A stretch of 64,000 nt of DNA from NCBI RefSeq assembly GCF_000522985.1, contig NZ_CP007128.1, positions 4,014,220 to 4,078,219 on the forward strand, read 5' to 3'. Positions 17,755 through 26,179 of this stretch are shown one piece after another (position 1 is the first letter of the stretch; each line of letters starts with the position of its first letter). The notes beneath the pieces were generated by a model that worked only from the letters and a program-made list of their open reading frames with translations, was not told where the DNA came from and ran no database searches. This stretch comes from Gemmatirosa kalamazoonensis (lineage in GTDB: Bacteria > Gemmatimonadota > Gemmatimonadetes > Gemmatimonadales > Gemmatimonadaceae). The position numbers were made by a program, and so were the translations under genes.

Positions 17755-19727
17755 GGCCCCGTCTGCGCGAGGGCTCTCGCGGGGCGGCGCCCCGGCTCCG
17801 GCTCCGGCACCGACAGACGCGCCGTCGCGTGCATCGGACGGTCCGGCACGCCCGTGTACTCGGGGACGAGCAGCTTGATGGCGGCGCGCAGATCGTCCAC
17901 CGGCACGCCGCGGCGCGCCATCGCGACGAGCTGGTCGAGGCCCACCGGGCCGTCGAGCGCCAGCGTCGCGCTGCGCGCGCGCAGCACCTTCGGGTGCGCC
18001 GTCGGCGAGGCGTTCTCGGCGTCGAAGAACAGCTCCTCGTAGAGCTTCTCGCCCGGCCGCATCCCGACCTCGAGGATCTCGATGTCGTTCCCTTCCTCGA
18101 GGCCCGACAGACGGATCACGTCGCGCGCGAGATCGTAGATCCGCACCGGGTCGCCCATGTCGAGCACGAACACCTCGCCGTCCTCCGCCAGCACGCCGGC
18201 CTGCAGGACGAGCTGCACCGCCTCGGGGATCGTCATGAAGTACCGGCGCATCTCGCGATGCGTGATCGTCACCGGTCCGCCCGCCTGGATCTGCTTCAGG
18301 AACGTCGGGATCACGCTGCCGCGGCTTCCGAGCACGTTGCCGAAGCGCACCGACACGAAGTGCCGACCGGGATCGCCGGTGTAGCGCTGCACCACGCCCT
18401 CGGCCAGCCGCTTCGTCGCGCCCATCACGCTCGACGGGCGCACGGCCTTGTCGCTCGAGATCAGCACGAAACGCTCGGCGCCGTGCCGCCACGCCGCGTC
18501 GGCGACGACGGCCGTACCGTGCACGTTGTTCAGGATCGCCTCGGCGACGTTCGCCTCCATGAGCGGCACGTGCTTGTGCGCCGCGGCATGGAACACGGTG
18601 CTCGGCCGCGCGGCGCGGAACAGCGCCTCCATGCGGTTCTCGTCACGCACGTCGGCGATCACGGGCTGCACGCGCGCGTCGGGCGCGAGGCGGCGCAGCT
18701 CCTCGAGCAGCTCGAAGATGGAGTTCTCGCCGCGGCCCACCGCGATGATGCGCTGCGGGTCCAGCCGCACGATCTGCCGACACAGCTCACCGCCGATGGA
18801 GCCGCCGGCGCCGGTGACGAGCACCGTCTTGCCGGCCGCGAGCTCGCGCACCCGCACGAGATCCGTGCGCACCGGCTCGCGGCGCAGCAGGTCCTCGATC
18901 TGCACCGAGCGTAGCGCGCTCACCGACTTGCGGCCGTCGAGCAGCTCGAACATGCCGGGGACGGTGCGCGTCGGCACGCCGGCGCGATGCGCGCGGCTCA
19001 CCACGTCGCGTACACGGCGGCCCGGCGCGCTCGGCATGGCGATGATCACCTCGTCGATGTGCAGCGAGGCGGCCACCGAGTCGAGGCGATCGAGCGTCCC
19101 GGCCACGGGCACGCCATGGAGACGCCGTCCGTGCTTCGACGCGTCGTCGTCGAGCATGGCGACCGGCAGGAGACGGAGCTGCGGGTTGTCGAGCAGCTCG
19201 CGCACGATCATCGCGCCGGCCGCGCCGGCACCGGCGACGAGCGCGCGGCGCTGCCCCGGCTCGGCCACGAAGCGGCGGCGCACGCGGCGCAGCCCGATGC
19301 GGACGAGCAGTCGCGGCAGCGCCACCGCCATCGCGCCGAGCAGCGCGTCGAGCACCACGACCGAGAGCGGCACGCGCAGCGGCACGACGCTCAGCAGCGG
19401 AAGCAGGAAGATGCCGACCGTCGACGTGACGATGGCCGAGCCTAACACCGCGACGGAGACGATCTCGACGTCGTGCACGCTGGCGTACCGCCACAGCCGC
19501 GCGTACAGCCCCAGGCGCCACATGACGAGGAGCTTCAGCGGCACCGCGATGCCGACGTACATCGACAGGACGCGGCCGTAGTCCTCGTACCAGGCCGTCC
19601 CTTCGAAGCGGATCGTGAACGCGAGGACGGCGACCAGCGGCAGCAGCGCGGCGTCGATGAGGGCGAGATACCGGTTCCGCAGGCGCGAGTAGCGCCAGTC
19701 GCCCTGCAGGCTGACGGGATGGCTCAT
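17751..19727 (-). CDS. CapD/PglF/WbpM-type nucleotide-sugar 4,6-dehydratase
   Basis: This 658-residue enzyme has four N-terminal membrane helices, a Rossmann-like middle domain (LVAGAGAAGAMIV about 163-175) and a C-terminal extended SDR domain with TGAGGSIG at 305-312. The active-site stretch ISSDKAVRPSSVMGATK (about 423-439) has Met where classical SDRs have Tyr, which is normal in the PglF/WbpM group that makes UDP-4-keto-6-deoxy sugars from UDP-GlcNAc. Start at 19727 was chosen because MSHPVSLQGDWRYSRLRNRY leads straight into the first helix. It is the first gene of a nine-gene operon. With the aminotransferase, acetyltransferase and PglC-like genes at 21387-23858 it could form a diNAcBac pathway (inference). 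Confidence 0.9.
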   Translation of the reverse strand: MSHPVSLQGDWRYSRLRNRYLALIDAALLPLVAVLAFTIRFEGTAWYEDYGRVLSMYVGIAVPLKLLVMWRLGLYARLWRYASVHDVEIVSVAVLGSAIVTSTVGIFLLPLLSVVPLRVPLSVVVLDALLGAMAVALPRLLVRIGLRRVRRRFVAEPGQRRALVAGAGAAGAMIVRELLDNPQLRLLPVAMLDDDASKHGRRLHGVPVAGTLDRLDSVAASLHIDEVIIAMPSAPGRRVRDVVSRAHRAGVPTRTVPGMFELLDGRKSVSALRSVQIEDLLRREPVRTDLVRVRELAAGKTVLVTGAGGSIGGELCRQIVRLDPQRIIAVGRGENSIFELLEELRRLAPDARVQPVIADVRDENRMEALFRAARPSTVFHAAAHKHVPLMEANVAEAILNNVHGTAVVADAAWRHGAERFVLISSDKAVRPSSVMGATKRLAEGVVQRYTGDPGRHFVSVRFGNVLGSRGSVIPTFLKQIQAGGPVTITHREMRRYFMTIPEAVQLVLQAGVLAEDGEVFVLDMGDPVRIYDLARDVIRLSGLEEGNDIEILEVGMRPGEKLYEELFFDAENASPTAHPKVLRARSATLALDGPVGLDQLVAMARRGVPVDDLRAAIKLLVPEYTGVPDRPMHATARLSVPEPEPGRRPARALAQTGP

Positions 19728-20057
19728 CCCGGCATCCGCGAACCGAGGCCGCACATCAGCAGTGGCCCTGTTGCCATGTCTCGTCGTGCCTCCGGAGTGG
19801 GCCGCTCGTCGATCCGGTGAGAGGCCGCCCTCCGGTCGCGTCCCGTGCACTTTTGCGTCGACTGCTCGCGCGGTGCGCGCGCGCGCAACATAACGACGTG
19901 CTGTACTGACTTGCAGTTCACGTGGCCTCCAGCTGCGCACCGAGCCTGAGTCGCAACCCACCAGCAGGTCCGGTGCCAGGTGCGACCGTCCGCGAGGGAC
20001 TCCGCGGCCCGGATCCCCTTCCGCCGTACCCGTCGCGACGAGAGCCGGTCACGCGCA
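19728..20057. other. 330-bp gap between Wzz-like gene and exopolysaccharide operon
   Basis: No convincing gene is seen. The gap holds the candidate promoter above, a 12-base pure GC-dinucleotide tract at 19875-19886, and otherwise ordinary GC-rich sequence. It is the likely control region of the nine-gene operon, with a leader of about 150 bases before the start at 19727. Confidence 0.6.
19887..19916 (-). promoter_or_regulatory. Candidate promoter of the exopolysaccharide operon
   Basis: On the minus strand CTGCAA (19911-19916) and TATGTT (19887-19892) are 18 bp apart in the only AT-richer patch of the 330-bp gap upstream of the dehydratase gene. Matches to sigma-70 boxes are 3/6 and 4/6, so support is weak. 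A (GC)6 tract (19875-19886) follows directly and would contain the start of transcription. Confidence 0.3.
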
Positions 20058-21179
20058 TCACGTCGTAGTACCCTCGCGGCCGGCGTGCTTGTCACGAAAT
20101 GCACGCCGCCAACCACCGGCCGCGGAGATCGTGGGCATCACGTCGCGCTGCACGGCATCGCGCAGCAGTGCGATGCCGAACCCCGCCGGCACCGCGAGCA
20201 TGAGAGCGAGCAGGACCTTCAGCGCGACGCGCCGCGAGTCGGGGCGCACCGGCGGCGTCGGGGCCTCGATCACGGTGATCACCGGCACGTCGCGCAGCGC
20301 GTCCACGCGCGCCTGCTCGTAGACCTGCGCGATGTTCGTGAACACCGTCTGGCGCATGCCGACCTCGCGCTCGAGCCGCTCTTGCTCCTTCTCGAGGTCG
20401 GGCGCCTGCGCGTCGCGGTTGCGGGCCTTGAAGTACGCCAGCGCGTCCTCGGCCCGGTTGAGCTCGGATCGGAGCTGCTGCATCCGCTGCTCGGCGAACC
20501 GCTCCTCGTCGGCCGCCTTCTGCTTGCGACGCTCCTGGTTGAACTGGTCGACCAGCGACAGGACGTGGCCCGTCATCGCCGTGGACAGCGCGGGGGAACG
20601 GGTCGTGACCGAGAAGGTCACGACGCCGGTCTTTGCGTTCTTCGTCACGGTGACGCGTTTTGCGAGACGCTTCACGGCGTCGTCGAGCCGCAGCGCCGGC
20701 GTCTGCCCCTCGGCCTCGAGCAGCGCCACCCCGGTGCCGGCGCGGCCGAGCGGGTCGCCCGGCGGCAGCGTGTACGTGGACTCGGCCACCGCGGCGAGTA
20801 TCGGCCGTGAGGTCAGCAGGTCGGCGTAGAAGTCCGGCGACTGCGACGGATCGCCCGTCGCCGTCACGCCGAGCTGGGCCGCGAGGCCGCTCAGCGCCCC
20901 CTTCATGACGTCCGTCGTACGCGGCGTGAACGACGCGCTCGCCGTGTAGTCCCGCGGCCGCAGCAGGGCGTAGGTGCCCACGACGGCGGCGACGACGAGC
21001 GGCGTCACGACCGCCAGCCACGGGTGCCGCACGAGCACGCCGATCCACGCCAGCCCGCCCGGCTCCCGCTCCTCCGTCGGCCACGGACGGCCGATACGGT
21101 CGGTATACGCCATCCCGACGGACGGGGTATCGCCACCGATCGATGAGCCGCCGGCAGTGGGTCGGGGGGACGAGGACAT
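20058..21179 (-). CDS. Wzz-type chain-length determinant
   Basis: The product has 373 residues with two membrane helices (near HPWLAVVTPLVVAAVVG and VALKVLLALMLAVPAGFGIA) flanking a periplasmic domain whose second half (RRKQKAADEERFAEQRMQQL onward) is a long coiled coil. This is the layout of Wzz/GumC-type co-polymerases that set polysaccharide chain length. No cytoplasmic kinase domain follows. The start at 21179 (MSSSPRP) is preferred to one six codons upstream. The gene lies alone, divergent from the aminotransferase gene and 330 bp upstream of the exopolysaccharide operon, so it may serve the glycan begun by the PglC-like enzyme. Confidence 0.8.
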   Translation of the reverse strand: MSSSPRPTAGGSSIGGDTPSVGMAYTDRIGRPWPTEEREPGGLAWIGVLVRHPWLAVVTPLVVAAVVGTYALLRPRDYTASASFTPRTTDVMKGALSGLAAQLGVTATGDPSQSPDFYADLLTSRPILAAVAESTYTLPPGDPLGRAGTGVALLEAEGQTPALRLDDAVKRLAKRVTVTKNAKTGVVTFSVTTRSPALSTAMTGHVLSLVDQFNQERRKQKAADEERFAEQRMQQLRSELNRAEDALAYFKARNRDAQAPDLEKEQERLEREVGMRQTVFTNIAQVYEQARVDALRDVPVITVIEAPTPPVRPDSRRVALKVLLALMLAVPAGFGIALLRDAVQRDVMPTISAAGGWRRAFRDKHAGREGTTT

Positions 21180-21386
21180 GTCAACGAGAATCCGCAATGA
21201 ACGGACACGCCTCCGGGGGTCGGAGACGGGTCCGTACAGGTACTCAGCCGTTCGCGTCGCGAAACCTAACCGAGTACGTGATGCAACGAACAGCCGAGCA
21301 AGTGACGTCGGCCACCATGCCGACTAACTTCCTCGACAGATCCGCCCGGTTACGGGCGCAGGCGCACGTCTTCCCGCCCCTACCAC

Positions 21387-22538
21387 GTGACTTCGGAGCG
21401 CATCTACTTGTCCGTGCCCCACATGAGCGGGCACGAGCAGTCGTACATCGCGGAGGCCTTCCGCGCGAACTGGCTCACGACGGCCGGCGCGAACCTCGAC
21501 GGCTTCGAGCGTGAGATGTCGGCCCGGCTCGCCGGACGGCACACCCTCGCCGTCTCCAGCGGCACCGCTGCGCTCCATCTCGTGCTGCGGTACCTGGGCG
21601 TCGGGCCCGGCGATCGCGTGGCCGTCTCGACGCTCACGTTCGCGGGCTCCGTGTTCCCGATCCTGTACCTCGGTGCCGAGCCGGTGTTCGTGGACAGCGA
21701 GCGGCAGTCGTGGAACCTCGATCCGGACGTGCTCGAGAGCTATCTGCGCGACGCCGCCCGCCGCGACGAGCTGCCGAAGGCGCTCGTCCTCGTGCACCTC
21801 TACGGCCAGCACGCCGATGTCGATCGGATCCGCGCGCTTTGCGACGAATTCGAGGTCGCGCTGGTGGAGGACGCGGCGGAGTCGTTGGGCGCAACGTACA
21901 AGGGCCGCGAGACGGGCTGCACGGCCGACTTCGCGATCCTCAGCTTCAACGGCAACAAGATCATCACGACGACCGGCGGCGGGATGATCGTCGCACGCAG
22001 CGCGGATGCGATCCGCGCCATGCGCAAGTGGGCGCACCAGTCGCGCGAGCCCGCCGTGGAGTACGTGCACGAGGAGCTCGGGTACAACTACCGCATGAGC
22101 AACGTGCTCGCCGGCATCGGCCGCGGGCAGCTCACGGTGCTCGACGAGCGCGTCGCCGCGCGGCGTGCCGTCGCGGCCCGGTATCGCGACGCGCTCGCCG
22201 ACATCCCCGGCGTGGCGCTGCAGCCGGAAGCCGAATGGGGTACGCACAGCCGCTGGCTCAGCGTGCTGCTGTTCGACCCCGAGGAGCGGCCGGTGGATCC
22301 GGCGACGCTCGTGCTGGCGCTGGAGGTCGACGACATCGAGACGCGTCCCGTCTGGCGCCCGATGCACACGCAGCCGCTGTTCCGCCACGCGCGACGGGTC
22401 GGCGGCGAGGTGGCCGAGTCGTTGTTCGCCTCGGGCCTCTGCCTGCCGTCGTCGTCGAGCCTGAGCGCGGCGGCGCAGGACCGCGTGATCGACGCGCTCC
22501 GCCGAGCGCTCACCGGCTCGCTCGCCGCCGCGCGGTGA
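21387..22538 (+). CDS. DegT/DnrJ/EryC1-family sugar aminotransferase (PglE-like)
   Basis: This 383-residue pyridoxal-phosphate enzyme would transfer an amino group to a 4-keto sugar. Visible features are the N-terminal IYLSVPHMSGHEQSY, the cofactor-binding SSGTAALHL, VEDAAESLGA and the lysine that binds PLP (K191 in SFNGNKIITTTGGGM). The start is GTG at 21387, the first codon that keeps the family N-terminus. It overlaps the following PglC-like gene by GTGA and is followed by a PglD-like acetyltransferase, the same set that makes UDP-N,N'-diacetylbacillosamine in Campylobacter. The missing dehydratase step can be supplied by the gene at 17751. The actual product sugar is inferred. Confidence 0.88.
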   Translation: MTSERIYLSVPHMSGHEQSYIAEAFRANWLTTAGANLDGFEREMSARLAGRHTLAVSSGTAALHLVLRYLGVGPGDRVAVSTLTFAGSVFPILYLGAEPVFVDSERQSWNLDPDVLESYLRDAARRDELPKALVLVHLYGQHADVDRIRALCDEFEVALVEDAAESLGATYKGRETGCTADFAILSFNGNKIITTTGGGMIVARSADAIRAMRKWAHQSREPAVEYVHEELGYNYRMSNVLAGIGRGQLTVLDERVAARRAVAARYRDALADIPGVALQPEAEWGTHSRWLSVLLFDPEERPVDPATLVLALEVDDIETRPVWRPMHTQPLFRHARRVGGEVAESLFASGLCLPSSSSLSAAAQDRVIDALRRALTGSLAAAR

Positions 22539-23176
22539 TCGTGCCCCCCGCGCCCCGGCGCTGGGACGATCCACTGAAGCGAGCCGTCGACGTCGTTGCC
22601 GCGGCGGGCCTGCTCGTCGTCGCGTCGCCCGTGATCGCGGCCGTCGCGCTCGCGGTGCGCGTGAAGCTCGGGAGCCCGGTGCTGTTCCGTCAGCGCCGCG
22701 CGGGTCGGGGCGGCGAGCCGTTCGAGCTGCTGAAGTTTCGCACCATGCGCCCCGCCCCGCCGGGCCCCTGGACGGCGGCGACGGACGCCGACCGCCTAAC
22801 GCCGTTGGGCAAGGCGCTGCGGCGGTGGAGCCTGGACGAGCTGCCGCAGCTCGTGAACGTGCTGCGCGGCGACATGTCGCTCGTCGGCCCGCGGCCGCTG
22901 CCGGTGGAGTACCTGCCGCGCTACTCCAGCGCGCAGATCCGGCGGCACGCGGTGCTCCCCGGCGTGACCGGCTGGGCGCAGGTGAACGGCCGCAACGACA
23001 CCGACTGGTCGCGGCGGCTGCAGCACGACGTGTGGTACGTCGACCACCGCTCGCTCGCGCTCGACCTGCGGATCCTCGCGCGCACCGCCTATCAGGTCGT
23101 GCGGCCGCACGGGGTGTCGCAGCCCGGACAGGCGACGATGACGGAGTTCACCGGGACGGAGTTCACCGGCGAATGA
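22535..23176 (+). CDS. Small-form phosphoglycosyl transferase (PglC-like)
   Basis: This 213-residue monotopic membrane enzyme consists of one N-terminal re-entrant helix (VDVVAAAGLLVVASPVIAAV) and the catalytic module, with FRQRRAGRGG, FELLKFRTM, the DE dyad at D101-E102 in [12 protein letters not shown], and VLPGVTGWAQVNGRN. It would transfer a phospho-sugar, probably the diacetamido sugar made by its neighbours, to undecaprenyl phosphate. The GTG start overlaps the aminotransferase stop. The extreme C-terminus carries a perfect-length tandem duplication of 15 bp (23141-23170) giving TEFTG twice, which is not part of the family. Confidence 0.9.
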   Translation: MIVPPAPRRWDDPLKRAVDVVAAAGLLVVASPVIAAVALAVRVKLGSPVLFRQRRAGRGGEPFELLKFRTMRPAPPGPWTAATDADRLTPLGKALRRWSLDELPQLVNVLRGDMSLVGPRPLPVEYLPRYSSAQIRRHAVLPGVTGWAQVNGRNDTDWSRRLQHDVWYVDHRSLALDLRILARTAYQVVRPHGVSQPGQATMTEFTGTEFTGE

Positions 23177-23186
23177 TCGAGGCCGA

Positions 23187-23858
23187 ATGATGGAGCCGCT
23201 CGTCATACTCGGCCGCGGCGGCCATGGGCGCGAGCTGCTGGAGCTCGTCCTCGCGCTGAACGCGGAGGTGCCGCGCTACGAGCTGCTCGGCTTCGTCGAC
23301 GACGCGGCCACGGGGGCGCCGGAGGAGGTGCACGGCTACCCGGTGCTCGGCACCCGCGCGTGGCTCGCCGCTCGCTCGCCGGCGCCGCTCGTGGCGCTCG
23401 GCGTCGGCGTGTCGGCAGCGCGGGCGCGCGTCGTGGCGGCGCTCGCACCGCTCGGCGTGCGCTTTCCCACGCTCGTGCATCCCCGCGCCTCCGTCGGCCG
23501 GCACGTCCGGATGGACGAGGGCGTGACCGTGTGCGACGGCGCCGTCGTCACCACCGACGTGACGCTCGGCGCGCACGCGCACGTGAACGTCGGGGCGAGC
23601 GTGAGCCACGACTGCGTGCTCGGACGGTTCGTGTCGCTCGCGCCGGGTGTGCGCCTCGCCGGCAACGTGCGCCTCGGCGACGGCTGCGACGTCGGCGTCG
23701 CCGCGTCCGCCATCCCGGGCGTCGAGGTCGGCGAGTGGTCCATCGTCGGCGGCGGCGCGGTGCTGACGGCATCGCTGCCGGCGAACGTGACGGCCGTCGG
23801 CGTGCCCGCGCGCGTCACGCGTACGCGGCCGCCGGGCTGGCAGCTCCGCACGCCGTAG
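23187..23858 (+). CDS. Sugar O/N-acetyltransferase, PglD/NeuD type
   Basis: This 223-residue enzyme has an N-terminal nucleotide-sugar-binding Rossmann-like part (LVILGRGGHGRELLELV) and a C-terminal left-handed beta-helix made of hexapeptide repeats from about residue 95. The probable catalytic base is His 141 in NVGASVSHDCVLG, the position used by PglD and NeuD. It would acetylate the 4-amino group made by the aminotransferase two genes upstream. Start is the first of two adjacent ATGs. It ends two bases from the end of the convergent glycosyltransferase. Confidence 0.88.
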   Translation: MMEPLVILGRGGHGRELLELVLALNAEVPRYELLGFVDDAATGAPEEVHGYPVLGTRAWLAARSPAPLVALGVGVSAARARVVAALAPLGVRFPTLVHPRASVGRHVRMDEGVTVCDGAVVTTDVTLGAHAHVNVGASVSHDCVLGRFVSLAPGVRLAGNVRLGDGCDVGVAASAIPGVEVGEWSIVGGGAVLTASLPANVTAVGVPARVTRTRPPGWQLRTP

Positions 23859-23861
23859 CGC

Positions 23862-25025
23862 CTAACGATCCACGCCGAGCAGCTCGGCGTGGATCGCCCA
23901 CACGCGCTCCGTGAGCGCGTCCTGGTCGAAGCGCGCGCGCACGTCGCGCAGGGCCGCATCGGCTCGCGCGCGGGCGGCCTGCGGGTCGCGCAGCGCCGCG
24001 CGCAGCGCGTCGCCGAGCGCCGCGGCGTCGCGCGGCGGGAACAGGAGCGCCGTCTCGCCGTGGCGCACCACCTCGCGGCAGCCGGGGATGTCGCTCGCGA
24101 GGATCGGCAGGCCCATCGCCGCCGCCTCCATGAGGGCACGCGGCACGCCCTCGCGATAGCTCGGATGCACGAGCAGGTCCGCGGCCGCGTACAGCTCCGC
24201 GACGTCCGCCATGTAGTCGAGGCGCGTGACGCGATCGGCGACGCCATGGTCGGCGGCGAGCGTCGCCGGCAGCACGCCTTCCTCCCCCGCGAGCTCCGGC
24301 GCCGCCCACAGGTAGCGCACGTTCGGCCACTCGTCGCGGAGCGCCGCCGCGGCCGCGGCCACCTCGCGGTATCCCTTGTCGCCGACGAAGCGGCCCACCG
24401 TCAGCACGAGCACTTCGTCCGCGCCGACGCCGAAGCGGCGACGCACCGTCTCGCGCGTGTCCGGCGCGAGCGCGTCGCGCGAGAAGTGCGAGAGGTCCAC
24501 GCCGCTCCCCGTGAAGCGTGCCGACCGCGCGTCGCAGAGCCCGTCGTCCACCGAGTGCGCCATGTCGGCGCGGCTGATGTAGATCGTGCGGTCCGCGAGG
24601 CCGTTCGTCAGCCGGTCCGTCGCGCGGAAGAGGCGACGCTTCCACGCCGCCATGTCCGGCGTGTAGAGCAGCCCGCGGCACGAGTGGACGCGCCGACGCA
24701 CGCCGGCGAGCGCGCCCGCGATCTGCGCGAGCAGGCCCCCCTTCGGCGCGTAGCTGTGCACGATGTCGTAGCGTCCCGCGCGCAGCAGGCGCCACAGGCG
24801 CCACACCGACACGAGGTCCTGCGCGGGGCTCAGCTTGCGGTGCGCGGGGATCGTGAGCACCCGGAAGCCCTGGGCGCGCACCAGGTCCACCGCGGGGCCG
24901 GGCGCGCAGATGACGGTCACGTCCTCGCGGTCGCGCAGCCGTCGCAGGTCGTGCACCATGATGCGGTCCACGAACTCCGGCGCCACGGTGACGTGCGCGA
25001 CGCGCGGCCGGCGGCTCTCGCTCAC
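23862..25025 (-). CDS. Glycosyltransferase family 4
   Basis: The product has 387 residues and opens RVAHVTVAPEFVDRIMVHDL. Other family marks are HSYAPKGGLLAQIAG, RFTGSGVDLSHFS, LTVGRFVGDKGYREV and the donor-site segment HPSYREGVPRALMEAAAMG. The PKGGLLAQ and SYREGVPR motifs are typical of the group containing WbpH/PglA-like enzymes that act early on bacillosamine-type or N-acetylhexosamine acceptors (family-level inference). The GTG start at 25025 overlaps the upstream stop. The gene closes the second polysaccharide operon; its stop TAG is part of a CGTTAGGC octamer. Confidence 0.87.
   Translation of the reverse strand: MSESRRPRVAHVTVAPEFVDRIMVHDLRRLRDREDVTVICAPGPAVDLVRAQGFRVLTIPAHRKLSPAQDLVSVWRLWRLLRAGRYDIVHSYAPKGGLLAQIAGALAGVRRRVHSCRGLLYTPDMAAWKRRLFRATDRLTNGLADRTIYISRADMAHSVDDGLCDARSARFTGSGVDLSHFSRDALAPDTRETVRRRFGVGADEVLVLTVGRFVGDKGYREVAAAAAALRDEWPNVRYLWAAPELAGEEGVLPATLAADHGVADRVTRLDYMADVAELYAAADLLVHPSYREGVPRALMEAAAMGLPILASDIPGCREVVRHGETALLFPPRDAAALGDALRAALRDPQAARARADAALRDVRARFDQDALTERVWAIHAELLGVDR
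23866..23896. terminator. Strong hairpin between convergent genes
   Basis: A perfect 14-bp inverted repeat (arms 23866-23879 and 23883-23896, with ATCCACGCCGAG and its complement) closes a 3-base loop. It lies inside the last codons of the minus-strand glycosyltransferase and directly downstream of the acetyltransferase stop, so it could end the plus-strand transcript. No T-run follows. Confidence 0.55.
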
Positions 25026-26179
25026 GTGCACGCGTCCGCCGAGGCGAGGTACAGCTCCTCGTACGCCGCCGTCACCGTCTCGAGGGAGAAGTGCGCGCGC
25101 ACCCGCTCGCGGGCGGCGGCGCCTAACGCCGCGCGGCGCTCGGCGGGCAGCGCCACCATCACGCGCAAGGCGTCGGCGAGCGCCTCCGGCTGCCACGGCG
25201 GCACCACCATGCCGGTGTCGTCGACGATCCACGCCGCGTCGCCGACGTCGGTGACGACGCACGGCACCGCGCTCGCCATCGCCTCGCCCACCGCGTTCGG
25301 GAACCCCTCGAGGCAGTTCGACGGCGAGACGAGGACGTCGAGCGCGGCCATCAGCGCGGGCACGTCGCCCCGCTCGCCGACGAGGTGCACGCGGTCGGAG
25401 AGTCCCAGCTCGCGCACGAGCGCGGCGAGGCGCTCGTTCCGCGCGTCGACGCCGCGGCCGGCCATCAGCAGGTGCACGTCGCGCCCCGCACGCAGCGCGG
25501 CGGCCGCGTGAACGAGGCCTTCCTGGTTCTTCATCGGATCGTAGCGCGCCACCTGGCCGAGCACGATCGCGTCGTGCGGGATGCCGAGCTCCGCGCGCAC
25601 GCGCGCGCCGACCGCGGGCTGCGGCGCGTAGGCATCGCAGTCGAAGCCGTTCGGGATCACCGTCGCGCGGCCGCTCGCGTAGCCGATGGCCTCGTGCTGT
25701 CGCGCGCCCTCGCGCGAGTTGTACACGATGCGCCGCGGATGCCGGGACAACCGCGCGCCGAGCTTCACCGCGGCGACGGTGGCCGGCTTCATCGTGGCGA
25801 AGCCGTCGATCGACGCGCGCACGTTCCACAGCACGGGCGCGCGTGTGAAGCGCGCCATGCGCGCGAGCGATGCCGCGATGTTGCCATGATACATCCAGCC
25901 GTGCACCACGTGTGGCCGCGCCTGGCGCACCATGGCGCCCACGCGCGCGAGCGCGCGCGGCGACGGGCGCGCGAGCGACAGCCCCGCGGCGTGCACCTCC
26001 GCCCCGGCGCGCTCCAGCGGCTCGGCCATCGCGGCGCGCTCGCGCAGCGAGACCACGACGGTATGGAAGCGCTCGGGGTCGAGCCGCGTCGCGAGCTTGT
26101 GCAGCATCCGCTCGGCGCCGCCGGTCTCCAGGCCGGTGATCACGTGGCAGACGCGCAGCGGGGTCGTGCGCGCGCTCAC
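25022..26179 (-). CDS. Glycosyltransferase family 4
   Basis: The product has 385 residues. It opens LRVCHVITGLETGGAERML, a common GT4 start in which GGAERM sits near the acceptor site, and continues with HGWMYHGNIAAS, VIPNGFDCDAY, LGQVARYDPMKNQ and the donor-site SNCLEGFPNAVGEAMAS. It shares the RxDxMK (RYDPMKN, RWDAMKD) and FPNVVGEAMA patterns with the next gene upstream, so the two are paralogues from a tandem duplication. Start and stop both overlap neighbours by GTGA. Confidence 0.87.
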   Translation of the reverse strand: MSARTTPLRVCHVITGLETGGAERMLHKLATRLDPERFHTVVVSLRERAAMAEPLERAGAEVHAAGLSLARPSPRALARVGAMVRQARPHVVHGWMYHGNIAASLARMARFTRAPVLWNVRASIDGFATMKPATVAAVKLGARLSRHPRRIVYNSREGARQHEAIGYASGRATVIPNGFDCDAYAPQPAVGARVRAELGIPHDAIVLGQVARYDPMKNQEGLVHAAAALRAGRDVHLLMAGRGVDARNERLAALVRELGLSDRVHLVGERGDVPALMAALDVLVSPSNCLEGFPNAVGEAMASAVPCVVTDVGDAAWIVDDTGMVVPPWQPEALADALRVMVALPAERRAALGAAARERVRAHFSLETVTAAYEELYLASADACT

